In this document: piece by piece, positions 12,177-23,089 of the stretch
Position numbering within the stretch: the first letter of the stretch is position 1
How the letters are laid out: the number at the start of each line of letters is the position of its first letter
Translations under genes and position numbers: made by a program
The notes under the pieces: generated by a model
Database searches by the model: none
Told to the model about the DNA's origin: nothing
The model's input: the letters and a program-made list of their open reading frames with translations, nothing else
Source: Bufo bufo
Taxonomy: Eukaryota; Chordata; Amphibia; Anura; Bufonidae
NCBI RefSeq assembly: GCF_905171765.1
Contig: NC_053390.1
Location: forward strand, 514,934,852-514,998,851
Length of the DNA stretch: 64,000 nucleotides
Direction of reading: 5' to 3'

Positions 12177-12254
12177 TAAGACAGGGACAATGAATTGTTA
12201 TGGGTCCTGGTGGATATTTGTGGGCTGTCATGTGGAATTTGAATCAAACATGGT

Positions 12255-12674
12255 CTACTGGTCACAGGTGTTGAATTCCTCCGAGATCCATGCCTCATTC
12301 ATTATTAGAAATGTGAGGTAGTCAACACTGTTGCGAGCTAGGCGAGTGCGCTTATCGGTCACGATCCCCCAAGCTGCGCTGAACGTCCTTTCGGACAGGA
12401 CACTGGACAAGGGGCAAGCCAACAGTTCCATGGCAAATTGTGCCAGCTCTGGCCACAGGTCAAGCCTGCACACCCAGTAGTCCAGGGGTTCATCACTTTT
12501 CAGAGCATCCACATCGGCCGTTAACCCGATGTAGTCGGACACCTGTCGGTCTAGGCGTTCCCTGATGCTGGATCCGGAGGACAGCTGTCGATGGGTCGGC
12601 TGAAAGAATGATCTCATATCAGAAGTGACCAACACATCTTCAAACGCCCTCTTCTTGCATGATGGTGGTAACAT
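12255..12674 (-). pseudogene. hAT transposase, C-terminal dimerisation domain
   Basis: The segment reads YWVCRLDLWPELAQFAMELL, then PLSSVLSERTFSAAWGIVTD and an RLARNSVDYLTFL tail. This is the diagnostic hAT C-terminal dimerisation block (P-x-S-S-V-x-S-E-R-x-F-S-x-A). It ends at a natural stop. The piece is intact in itself but is separated by stops and a frame change from the catalytic part at 12956. Confidence 0.8.
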
Positions 12675-12955
12675 TTACGCCATTTTTTGTTTGTACCGGG
12701 GGTCTAAGTACGTTGCCACACAGTACTGGTCCTTGCCCTTTATGCTTTTTATACGGGGGTCCCTCTTAAACACTGGAGCATGAAGGCCCCCATTTGCACT
12801 AAACCAGAAGCGGTGTAGTGGCCTGGCTCCTGCTCATCATCCAGGATAATGTCGTCCTCGTTCTCCTCCCCCCATCCACGGACAACACCAGGGATCCCAG
12901 AAAGATTTAAAGAATGCTCTTCTTGCTCCTCCTCATCCGCCCCGGAACCATCCTC

Positions 12956-13465
12956 CTATGACTCCTCTTCAGACTCCTGTTGACTTGTCTCAGATGGAGT
13001 AGCCCCCCCACCCCCTGGGAATTCATCCAGCATTGCGACTTCCTCATCTTCCTGCTCCTGCTCCTCGACGGCTTGATCAATGACATGATGCAATGCACGC
13101 TCCAGAAAGAAGGCGTAAGGTACAATGTCACTGATGGCGCCCTGGCTGCAACTGACCAGTTTGGTGATCTCATAAAATGGCCGCAAAAGTCTGCATGCGT
13201 CGCGCATGAGCAGCCACTGGCGCGGTGAGAAAAAAACAAGCTCCCCAGAACTTGTCCTGCCGCAGAGTTCGTACAGGTAGTCTTTAACTGCATGTTTCTG
13301 CTGGAGCAGCCTATAAAGCATATACAAGGTTGAGTTCCATCGTGTCGGGCAGTCACAAATCAGACGTCTGATGGGCAGGTTGTGTCGCCACTGAATGTCA
13401 GCAAGGCGAGCCATGGCAGTGTAAGATCTTCTGAAATGGCCAGAGATTTTCCTAGCCTGCCGCAA
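12956..13465 (-). pseudogene. hAT transposase, catalytic-core part
   Basis: It contains DCPTRWNSTLYMLYRLLQQK, the conserved CPTRWNST block that follows the second catalytic region of hAT enzymes, and ends in a long acidic low-complexity run (EEQEQEDEEV). The insertion-domain helix region follows CPTRW. Upstream sequence (13470-13950) is too frameshifted to join directly. It should be the same polypeptide as 12255-12674. Confidence 0.75.
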
Positions 13466-13951
13466 GACATCCTAGACCCCAAAGTATTTGGCAACGAATC
13501 GCTCCACGACCAAGTTCAGGACGTGTGCCATGCACTACACGTGTGTCATTTTTCCCCGTTTCAGCGCGCTCAGCAGATTGGCACCGTTGTCACACACCAC
13601 TTTACCTACTGTCAAATTGAGCGGCGTTAGCCACTGATCTGCATGTGAATGCAAAGCTGAAAGGAGTGCAGGACCGGTGTGGATCTTGGCTTCCAGGCAC
13701 AACAGATGCAGCACAGCAACGTCTCACCTGGCATGTCAAATAGGTTCTGGGGATCTTTTGGGGCGCAGCGGAAGAGACGGTAGCAGCGGAAAAGGAGGAG
13801 TCAGCCGAGGAGGAGAGGGAGGATGGAGTAGGAGGAGAAGAAGAGACAGGCCTGCATGCAATCCGTGGCGGTAAAACCAAATCTACACGGGTGCCACGGG
13901 TTGCATGCTTGACGGCCGTCAGAAGTAATGTACCTTCCCTGCCCGTGTTTG
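13466..13951 (-). pseudogene. hAT transposase, frameshifted middle segment
   Basis: Short minus-strand open pieces in alternating frames bridge the N-terminal and catalytic segments. The region contains a GA-rich tract (about 13780-13850) that looks like a local expansion. No intact catalytic Asp motif can be read without changing frame. Confidence 0.45.
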
Positions 13952-14311
13952 CTAGACCACGTGTCTGTGGTCAGATGTATCTTGGCACCGACACTGTGCC
14001 AGAGATACATTCACTTGCCACTGAATGTGGCCATATAGCTCTGGGATGCCCTTCTGGGAGAAATATTTCCTTCCTGGGACCTTCCATTGCGGTGTTCCAA
14101 TGGCCACAAATTTTCTAAAGGCCTCCGAGTCCACCAGTTTATATGGCAGTAGTTGGCGGGCTATCAGTTCCGACAAGCCAGCGGTCAACCGTTGGGCAAG
14201 AGGGTTATCCGGCATCAGCATCTTTTTATGCTCGAACATTTGGGCCATGGAAGCCTGCCTTTTGCCAGATAAACGTGAGGACGGCATGATGGAAGGTGGA
14301 GTGGAGGACAA
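13952..14311 (-). pseudogene. hAT transposase, N-terminal segment after BED finger
   Basis: The segment includes AERLTAGLSEL-like and VDSEAFRKFVA blocks, which resemble the region (I-x-x-D-x-x-P-F-x-x-V-E-x-x-x-F) that opens the hAT catalytic module. The frame then closes near 13952. Confidence 0.6.
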
Positions 14312-14524
14312 TTAGGAGGAGAGAGGAGAAGGAGAAGAGGCTGGACGGTAAGGGCCTGGAGTGTGGCTTTGTGGGTTCTGATGGCGTTGCTCCCACTGGG
14401 CTCGGTCATGGGAGGCCAGGTGCCTTCTTAAGGCGGTCGTCCCTAGGTGAGTGTTGGGCTTACTGCGACTTTTGTGTTGAATGCAAAGGCTGCAGAAGGC
14501 AGCACTATTGTCAGCAGCGGACAC
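14312..14524 (-). pseudogene. hAT transposase, BED zinc finger
   Basis: The motif order FCSLC ... TTALRRHLASHD gives the C-x2-C and H-x3-H ligands of a BED-type finger that binds transposon ends. The aromatic residue expected before the first Cys is present (F). It is followed by a Pro/Ser-rich linker. Confidence 0.65.
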
Positions 14525-14536
14525 GTTAGAAAAAGC

Positions 14537-14986
14537 CTACACTGCGGAGCCATGTGCCGGCGTCCTGGGAGCGCCAGATGTGACCGTGCATGGTAGATGG
14601 CTCGCTCCTGATACATTAGCAGTAATGTTTTTCCCTCCTGTGCAATGTAAGTTCTGCCTGCTTCTCCTCACTATCTGCTGGTCCATCTCTCCCTCTGAAC
14701 TCCCCTTCTCTTCCTCTCTTGTGGGCACCCACGTGACTTCCATAGACACGTCATCATAGACGTCACCTTCCCCACCACTAACATTAGAGATCTCGGAGTA
14801 GGCAGCAACAGCGGGGACCAACCTCCTTGGGCTGATCTGGGTACTGTCGTCAGTCTGCTGAGTGGCGGCCGTTGCTACCTCCTCTTCCTGATCCAATGCC
14901 ATGGCTGCGCATCGGAAATGTCTTGTAATGGATCGGAAAATAATTCCTGTGACTCAGGCAGAGGGTATATGGTGGTGGTGGTGTTG
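14537..14986 (-). pseudogene. hAT ZBED protein, acidic N-terminal region
   Basis: An open stretch rich in Glu, Ser and Thr (14537-14902) and the adjoining frame ending in TTTTIYPLPESQELF (to 14986) belong to the N-terminal region. A one-frame shift separates them near 14890. The reading then hits the inserted element at 14995 and resumes at 16661. Confidence 0.5.
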
Positions 14987-14994
14987 GTGGTGGT

Positions 14995-16658
14995 TAGAGA
15001 TGGCCTTGCGGTTCGCCCGGTGGTCGTTTCGCGATGAACTTTGCGTGTTCGCGATTCGCCAAACATTCGAACATATGGACAGCCAATTGAGACATTTCAG
15101 CACATGGACATACCCCCTACCTTATAAATAAACCTGATCTGGCCGCCATTTTACATTCAGTGTTTTGCAAGTGTAGGGAGAGGTTGCTGTGTGGAGCAGG
15201 GACAGGCTGTTAGGGACACCAAACGCTAGCTAATAGGGCCACAAAAGTCATTTGAGGCACTAGTATAGATGTGTTATCGATATGTGTGATACACAGAGGG
15301 GTGCGATATACTTATAATATACTTTAATAATGAGTCAAAAACACATACTGTAGATCTATATAGTGATCACCTGGAAGTCAGGGACCTAGGGGCTAGGGGC
15401 TTACTAGGGCCATTTTTTTATAGGGTAAGGTTCCGTACGGGGTCGCTCTTATCAGGGCGGGTGGTCTGTGGTTAGGCTATCAGGGCCAGAATAGCACCCC
15501 CCTGTAGGGCAATATCAGGGACAGTTCTTTGTCCACCCTGTCCTTCAATACCACATCATCATCTAGCCCAGGGATGGATGTTTTTTTGCTTTCCCTCCTG
15601 GATTCATCGATGTGCACTGGAACCCCCCGGATTGTGGTAGGACATATGGCTTCTGATTTGGTGCTGCCGAGCACCTGATTTAGTGCCGCCGAGCACTTGT
15701 TATTGCCTACCACATCTATGCTTTTTGCTTAACTTTAATAACTTAATTTTTCATTTTGAAGGATATCTTTTCCATTCACACGTCCGCAAAATAGGTCCGC
15801 ATCCGTTCCGCAATTTTGCGGAACGGGTGCCGACCCATTAATTTTCAATGGGGCCGGAATGTGCTGTCCGCATCCGCATTTGCAGATCCACATTCGCATT
15901 TGCAGATCCGCACTTCCGCATCTGTGCTTCCGTTTCCGCAAAAAAATAGAACATGTCCTATTCTTGTCCGCAATTGCAGACAAAATTAGGCATTTTCTAT
16001 TATAGTGCCGGCGATGTGCGGTCCACAAATTGCGGAATGTACATTGCCGGTGTCAGTGTTTTGCGGATCCGTGAATGGACCCTCATAGTAACATTATTAA
16101 AGGTTACGTTTTATCTTCATGTATATTCTAAGGGATTGCCTTCCTTGTACAATGTTATAATATACTTTCTATGTTAGAAAGTATATTATAGTGCATTTGT
16201 ATTGTGCGGCAGTTGTGGGCGGTTCTGCTGCGATACTGCAGGTATATAGAGGGACAAGCGTTATTGGAACAAATAATTTCTACTGGTGTGATATACCAGT
16301 CGTCCCCCAAAAACTGATTGAAGCGGGGTGTTATATACCAATATACTTTCTTTATAGTGCATTTGGGTACTGTATAGTGCATTTGCGCATGCGAGTACGC
16401 GAAAATTATATTGCCGATATTTCGCATTGAAAAAAAATTCATGGAGATCGCAAATTCGAATAATACATCTGGTATGTCACTGTGCATGTTGTGGGACTAT
16501 TTGTGCACTTCTAGTAATTATTTCTTGGCTGCAAATATGAGCTGAAGGTTTTTCAGGTTCGCCTGCCATTAAAATGAATGGGACCCGCCGCGAATTTGCG
16601 GTTCGCAAACATTTGATCGCGTTCGCGAACCGTCCTGGCAGATGTTCGTCCATCACTA
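14995..16658. mobile_element. Non-autonomous hAT element inside the ZBED hAT gene
   Basis: The ends TAGAGATGG and CCATCACTA are inverted (8 of 9). The element is flanked by a perfect 8-bp duplication GTGGTGGT at 14987-14994 and 16659-16666. The left end continues with CCTTGCGGTTCGCCCGGTGG, nearly the same as the host transposon's own end at 17697. The interior holds copies of the host's 5' leader repeat but no transposase. It therefore looks like a deletion derivative of the host family. Confidence 0.8.
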
Positions 16659-16660
16659 GT

Positions 16661-16888
16661 GGTGGTGTCTTTGGGGGTGCACACAGCAGAGAGTGAAGAG
16701 GGTGCAGATAGAGAGGATGAGGAGGTTACAGAAGGCGAAGGCTGAGTGAGCCACTCAACAAAGTCTGGTGCTTGCTTTGACGTAATCGAACGCACCTTCT
16801 GCAACTTTCCACTTTGGCTCCGGCCTGGTGCTCCTGCCCTACCCCTACCACCCCTGCGGAAGGGCCTGCCTCTTCCTCTGCCTGTCAT
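16661..16888 (-). pseudogene. hAT ZBED protein, N-terminus
   Basis: It starts at ATG (16888) with MTGRGRGRPFRRGGRGRAGA, a basic RG-rich N-terminus, followed by a Ser/Pro-rich stretch and CTPKDTTT at the point where the inner hAT element entered. Removal of that element plus one duplication would join it to 14986, where the reading continues TTT-rich. Confidence 0.55.
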
Positions 16889-16899
16889 TTTTTAAATGA

Positions 16900-17697
16900 T
16901 CCTGTGACAAAAGTATCTAGAAAAGCGCAGTGTATGTGGAAAAAGGCATATAACACCCCGCTTCAATCTGTCGTTTTGGGGGGCCACTGCTATATGACAC
17001 CAGTTATAATAATTTTTTTCCAGTACCGTTTGTCACTGTGTGTAGCAGAGGGAACGCAGCAAAACAGCCAAAAAATTCTGCAGTACCCAAATACACTATT
17101 ATGAAAGTATATTGGTATATAACACCCCGCTTCAATATGTCGTTTTGGGGGGCCACTGGTATATCACACCAGTTATAATAATGTTTTCTAATTGCGTTTG
17201 TCACTCATTGTAGTTGTAGTATCGCTGCAGAACCGCTCACCAATCACAATGCTGCACAATACAAATCCAATATAATATGCTTAATATGTTAGAAAGTATA
17301 TTATAAGTGTATTGCACCCCTATGTACTGTACACCTATCAATAGTACACCTATACCAGTCCTTAAAAGGGCTTTTGTGGACCTATTAGCTAGCGATTTGT
17401 GTCACTAACAGTCTGTCCCTGCTCCACACAGCAACTTCTCCCAACACTGTCAAAAGACAGAATGTAAAATGGCGCCCAGATCAGGTCTATTTATAAGGTA
17501 GGGGGTATGTTCATGTGCTGACACTTTGTAATTGGCTGTCCTGTACCACCTGATGGATGTGTAATGGGTCAAAGTTCTTCACAATGTAAAAGAATATGGC
17601 GGGCGCGAATATCGCCATATGCCGCATGTTTGGCAAATCGCGAACGAGCAAAGTTCGCCGTGAACCGACCACCGGGCAAACCACAAGGCCATCTCTA
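16900..17697 (-). other. 5' leader and end of the hAT transposon, with leader repeats
   Basis: Two copies of a unit containing TATAACACCCCGCTTCAAT and CGTTTTGGGGGGCCACTG (about 16949-17012 and 17118-17182) precede the ORF. An inverted version lies in the inner element near 16260-16350. The terminus is at 17697. Short repeats near the ends are typical transposase-binding regions in hAT elements, though this role is inferred here. Confidence 0.5.
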
Positions 17698-17705
17698 GTG
17701 GTTGC

Positions 17706-18085
17706 CATGGAAAACACCTTGGCCTTGAATTCAGTCTTCTTTCTCAAGCTGATGAGTCACACACTCTGCTGAAGACTTTTCCTCAGATTCTCCAACCGCA
17801 CAATTTGAATCACTTTCTCCACTCCATAGCTGCCAAAACAACAGAAAGTATCTGCCCAGTATGAATTCCACCTCCAGGGTCTCACATTTCAAGAGCACCC
17901 ACTGTACAGAGCCATAGTCCATTACAAAGGTCAGAGACACAGTGGTATGTCTCTGGCTCCCTCTTAAGAAAGTCCAGAATTTTGGATATTACCCGAGACA
18001 CTTTTAGGCGGGAATCTAGAATGACCCCTAGCGGGATTCCCCCAATCGCCAACTCGCAGGATTTCTGTTGAGGAAGGGTTGAGAC
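17706..18085 (-). pseudogene. Gypsy protease fragment, second copy
   Basis: A minus-strand frame reads CELAIGGIPLGVILDSRLK, in which the protease triplet D-S-G has become D-S-R. A neighbouring frame has ILGRYFLLFWQLW, matching the FPLFWKLW segment of the copy at 4291-5051. At least one frameshift separates them. The adjoining hAT transposon at 17697 has cut off the downstream part. Confidence 0.5.
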
Positions 18086-18570
18086 GTATGCATATATATC
18101 CATGCATGCCTGCAAACACGTGCGGGCATGTATGGTATATATATGCATACATTAACCACCGCATCATGGGGTGATGTGCGCAGATGTGCCCAGCATCTGC
18201 GCACGTCTGCCCATGGTGATCCCCAGGGGCTCATGGTGGCCCCTGTGGGAAATATGTGGTCCCTGGAAGCTGTGCCCCCTTATAATCCCCCTTATATTAG
18301 TATATATATGTGCCCCCTTATATGTGTCCCCTTATAGTTAGTATATATTTCCTGTATGACCGTGTATATATTGGCCCTGTATGGCAAGTGGGGACATATG
18401 CATGTCCCCTGTATGTGATGCCCCAGATATATGCGAGGGTGTGTGTATATATAGATATGTGTTTATGTATTTGCACACGTGTCTATGTATATACACTTAT
18501 GTCAGCATGACAGTATGTATGTGGGCTTATTGCTGCCCATTCATACCCCCAGTTTTGTATGTGTATGTGT
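18086..18570. other. Non-coding stretch with one hairpin
   Basis: A GC-rich hairpin (GTGCGCAGATG ... CATCTGCGCAC, 18175-18206) is followed by TATATG-rich sequence. No gene or repeat family is recognised. Confidence 0.4.
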
Positions 18571-19650
18571 TTATCAATTCCAACTCTTATCAACAGAGTT
18601 GTTTAGAGAAAAACTTGTGCTGATAGCCTGTAGGATAACAGCTGATTAGCATCTAGTCCCCTTTTGTTCAGGCCCAAAGCAATCAGACTCTTTGGCACCG
18701 TTTGTGAGGGGACTTTCTAACCAGAGACATCAAGAACCTGTTTTTCCACACCTAAAACTCCATGCCCCTACTCCCAGCATTTTTGGGACTAGGGGGGGGA
18801 GGACTCTGGGGATTGTAGGCAGGCATACGTCACAGTGACACTATGATGTCACATCCCTGAGGAAGGAGGAGGGGGGCTGGTTTTGGGCTATAAAGCCCCA
18901 AACAGAGCAGAGGTGCGGCCTCTTGCAACCAGACTAGTATCAGAGACGCATGGGAGAGAGCAGTTCCATGATGACCACCTGGAAAAAGCCTAAGTATACC
19001 TGTGTAGCCCCTACCTACCCCTTACATATCACCCCTGGTCCTGTAACCCCTATATTTCCCTGATGTGCACCTTGGGCCCTGATTCAACCCCTATCCCACC
19101 AACGATTAACCCTTTCCCTGCCAGGCATTACCCCTGGTAGTTACCCTGGTCCCTGTGTGCTGGTAACCCCTGATGGACCCTGGTCCCTGCCTACTGTGAC
19201 CCTTGCCCCTGAAACCCCTGATATACCCTTTCCCTACCCTGATTAACCCCTGGTGGTAACCCCTGCCACACACCCCCCCTCACTGTACACTTGCAGGGTA
19301 TTTAACCTTGCATTGCTGTACAGTTCTGATATTATCCCCATTGTAAACCCTTTGTGTTTGTGGTCGGCTTACACCCCATTAACCCTCGGCGTACCCCATA
19401 GGGATAGTATAGAACTAGATGGGTGGGCTGTTAATATTGTATGTGTGAACTGTATAGTTAGTTGATGGGTGGAATTGGGAATTTGTAGTGTAGTTTAGGA
19501 TTGTATATTTAGTGCTGTATTGTTAGTGTATTGCGTGAGTGTATTGCATAGTGTATTGTTAATAAATACCGTTATATTTGTAACTATCTGTGTAACGTGT
19601 AGTTATTGGCGATAGTTAGTTAGTAAGGCGCATGCATAATATATATTCCC
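18571..19650 (+). repeat. LTR-like sequence with TATA box and poly(A) signal
   Basis: A palindromic TATA box (GGGCTATAAAGCCCC, 18887-18901) lies about 670 bp before AATAAA (19561), with a long CCCCTGxTAACCC-rich stretch between, as in some vertebrate LTRs. No duplication or second LTR was found. Similar AACCCCT-rich sequence recurs at 37860-38080. This is a tentative call. Confidence 0.3.
18887..18901 (+). promoter_or_regulatory. TATA box inside a palindrome
   Basis: GGGCTATAAAGCCCC places a consensus TATAAA in a short inverted repeat. It would be the core promoter if the surrounding segment is an LTR. Confidence 0.35.
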
Positions 19651-19848
19651 CCTTTACAATTTCTCACATGTTTTGTCAGATCTCCTGATCAAACGATCCT
19701 CCATTGCACAGTCCTCCAGCTGGCAACACTCCCAGCACCTCATGGGCTCCACCTAGCCACAGCAACTTCCACATAGGATTTCATAGTGACCGCAACATTT
19801 TTTTTCTCCCCAGGTCTGTCTCTTTCACTTGGACTTCTGGCGCTTTAA
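19651..19848 (-). pseudogene. Gypsy copy 2, gag region left of the foldback insertion
   Basis: The minus strand resumes after TTAA with AAAGCGCCAGAAGTCCAAG, matching AAAGCGCCAGAAGCCCAA on the other side (25320-25345 reversed). It is non-contiguous only because the 19849-25239 element lies between. The frame is short and broken. Confidence 0.45.
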
Positions 19849-20299
19849 CCACCTCAGCCCCCAGTGCTTAAACACCCTGAAAGACCAGGCCACTTTTTAC
19901 ACTTCTGACCTACACTACTTTCACCGTTTATTGCTCGGTCATGCAACTTACCACCCAAATGAATTTTACCTCCTTTTCTTCTCACTAATAGAGCTTTCAT
20001 TTGGTGGTATTTCATTGCTGCTGACATTTTTACTTTTTTTGTTATTAATCGAAATTTAACGATTTTTTTGCAAAAAAATGACATTTTTCACTTTCAGTTG
20101 TAAAATTTTGCAAAAAAAACGACATCCATATAGAAATTTTGCTCTAAATTTATAGTTCTACATGTCTTTGATAAAAAAAAAATGTTTGGGTAAAAAAAAA
20201 ATGGTTTGGGTAAAAGTTATAGCGTTTACAAACTATGGTACAAAAATGTGAATTTCCGCTTTTTGAAGCAGCTCTGACTTTCTGAGCACCTGTCATGTT

Positions 20300-23040
20300 T
20301 CCTGAGGTTCTACAATGCCCAGACAGTACAAACACCCCACAAATGACCCCATTTCTGAAAGTACACACCCTAAGGTATTCGCTGATGGGCATAGTGAGTT
20401 CATAGAACTTTTTATTTTTTGTCACAAGTTAGCGGAAAATGATGATTTTTTTTATTTTTTTTTTTTTCCTTACAAAGTCTCATATTCCACTAACTTGTGA
20501 CAAAAAATAAAAACTTCTATGAACTCACTATGCCCATCAGCGAATACCTTGGGGTCTCTTCTTTCCAAAATGGGGTCACTTGTGGGGTAGTTATACTGCC
20601 CTGGCATTCTAGGGGCCCAAATGTGTGGTAAGGAGTTTGAAATCAAATTCTGTAAAAAATGACCTGTGAAATCCGAAAGGTGCTCTTTGGAATATGGGCC
20701 CCTTTGCCCACCTAGGCTGCAAAAAAGTGTCACACATCTGGTATCTCCGTACTCAGGAGAAGGTGGGGAATGTGTTTTGGGGTGTCATTTTATATATACC
20801 CATGCTGGGTGAGAGAAATATCTTGGCAAAAGACAACTTTTCCCATTTTTTTATACAAAGTTGTCATTTGACCAAGATATTTATCTCACCCAGCATGGGT
20901 ATATGTAAAAAGACACCCCAAAACACATTCCTCAACTTCTCCTGAGTACGGGGATACCAGATGTGTGACACTTTTTTGCAGCCTAGGTGGGCAAAGGGGC
21001 CCATATTCCAAAGAGCACCTTTCGGCTTTCACTCCTCATTTTTTCCTGAATTTGATTTCAAACTCCTTACCACACATTTGGGCCCCTAGAATACCAGGGC
21101 AGTATAACTACCCCACAAGTGACCCCATTTTGGAAAGAAGACACCCCAAGGTATTCCGTGAGGGGCATGGCGAGTTCCTAGAATTTTTTATTTTTTGTCA
21201 CAAGTTAGTGAAAAATGATGATTTTTTTTTTTTTTTTTTTTTTCATACAAAGTCTCATATTCCACAAACTTGTGACAAAAAATAAAAACTTCCATGAACT
21301 CACTATGCCCATCAGCGAATACCTTGGGGTCTCTTCTTTCCAAAATGGGGTCACTTGTGGGGTAGTTATACTGCCCTGGCATTCTAGGGGCCCAAATGTG
21401 TGGTAAGTAGGTAAATGACCTGTGAAATCCGAAAGGTGCTCTTTGGAATGTGGGCCCCTTTGCCCACCTAGGCTGCAAAAAAGTGTCACACATCTGGTAT
21501 CTCTGTATTCAGGAGAAGTTGAGGAATGTGTTTTGGGGTGTCTTTTTACATATACCCATGCTGGGTGAGATAAATATCTTGGTCAAATGCCAACTTTGTA
21601 TAAAAAAATGGGAAAAGTTGTCTTTTGCCAAGATATTTCTCTCACCCAGCATGGGTATATGTAAAATGACACCCCAAAACACATTCCCCAACTTCTCCCG
21701 ATTACGGAGATACCAGATGTGTGACACTTTTTTGCAGCCGAGGTGGGCAAAGGGGCCCATATTCAAAAGAGCACCTTTCGGATTTCACAGGTCATTTTTT
21801 ACAGAATTTGATTTCAAACTCCTTACCACACATTTGGGCCCTTAGAATGCCAGGGCAGTATAACTACCCTACAAGTGACCCCATTTTGGAAAGAAGAGAC
21901 CCCAAGGTATTCGCTGATGGGCAAAGTGAGTTCATGGAAGTTTTTATTTTTTGTCACAAGTTAGTGGAATATGAGACTTTGTATGAAAAAAAAAAAAAAA
22001 AAAAAAAAAAAAAGCATTTTCCACTAACTTGTGACAAAAAATAAAAAATTCTAGGAACTCGCCATGCCCCTCACGGAATACCTTGGGGTGTCTTCTTTCC
22101 AAAATGGGGTCACTTGTGGGGTAGTTATACTGCCCTGGCATTTTCCAGGGGCCCTAATGTGTGGTAAGTAGGTAAATGACCTGTGAAATCCTAAAGGTGC
22201 TCTTTGGAATATGGGCCCCTTTGCCCACCTAGGCTGCAAAAAAGTGTCACACATGTGGTATCGCCGTATTCAGGAGAAGTTGGGGAATGTGTTTTGGGGT
22301 GTCATTTTACATATACCCATGCTGGGTGAGAGAAATATCTTGGCAAAAGACAACTTTTCCCATTTTTTTATACAAAGTTGGCATTTGACCAAGATATTTC
22401 TCTCACCCAGCATGGGTATATGTAAAATGACACCCCAAAACACATTCCCCAACTTCTCCTGAGTACGGCGATACCAGATGTGTGACACTTTTTTGCAGCC
22501 TAGATGCGCAAAGGTGCCCAAATTCCTTTTAGGAGGGCATTTTTAGACATTTGGATACCAGACTTCTTCTCACGCTTTGGGGCCCCTAGAATGCCAGGGC
22601 AGTATAAATACCCCACATGTGACCCCATTTTGGAAAGAAGACACCCCAAGGTATTCAATGAGGGGCATGGCGAGTTCATAGAAATTTTTTTTTTTTGGCA
22701 CAAGTTAGCGGAAATTGATATTTTTAATTTTTTTCTCACAAAGTCTCCCGTTCCGCTAACTTGGGACAAAAATTTCAATCTTTCATGGACTCAATATGCC
22801 CCTCACGGAATACCTGGGGGTGTCTTCTTTCCGAAATGGGGTCACATGTGGGGTATTTATACTGCCCTGGCATTCTAGGGGCCCTAAAGCGTGAGAAGAA
22901 GTCTGGAATATAAATGTCTAAAAAATTTTACGCATTTGGATTCCGTGAGGGGTATGGTGAGTTCATGTGAGATTTTATTTTTTGACACAAGTTAGTGGAA
23001 TATGAGACTTTGTAAGAAAAAAAAAAAAAAAAAATCTGCT
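20300..23040. repeat. Serial inverted copies of one unit
   Basis: The motifs GTCACAAGTTAGTGGAA, ATGGGTATATGTAAAATG and AAGTGTCACACATCTGGTAT alternate in orientation along the region, giving palindrome centres near 20465, 20850, 21230, 21600, 21995, 22365 and 22710. Centres are either poly(A)/poly(T) runs or AAAAATGGGAAAAGTTG spacers. The DNA can fold into a chain of long hairpins. Confidence 0.8.
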
Positions 23041-23089
23041 AACTTGGGCCAAAAAAATATCTGAATGGAGCCTTACAGAGGGGTGCTAA

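Larger units (their letters stand above)
12177..17697 (-). mobile_element. ZBED-type hAT transposon, decayed, interrupted
   Basis: The minus strand encodes all parts of a ZBED hAT transposase in order from 16888 down to 12255. The 5' terminal repeat is at 17697 (minus strand TAGAGATGGCCTTG), followed on the plus strand by GTGGTTGC, the candidate 8-bp duplication. The 3' end is not located; the foldback at 10183-12176 sits in or beyond it. A related non-autonomous element occupies 14995-16658. Confidence 0.65.

Noticed and set aside
16155..16487. 110-codon minus-strand frame
   Set aside because: It lies in the non-coding interior of the hAT derivative, overlaps repeat leader sequence and has no recognisable motif.
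20470..22521. Frames of 80-130 codons in the palindromic region
   Set aside because: The same words appear in several frames and both orientations, as expected from inverted repeats; no protein family fits.
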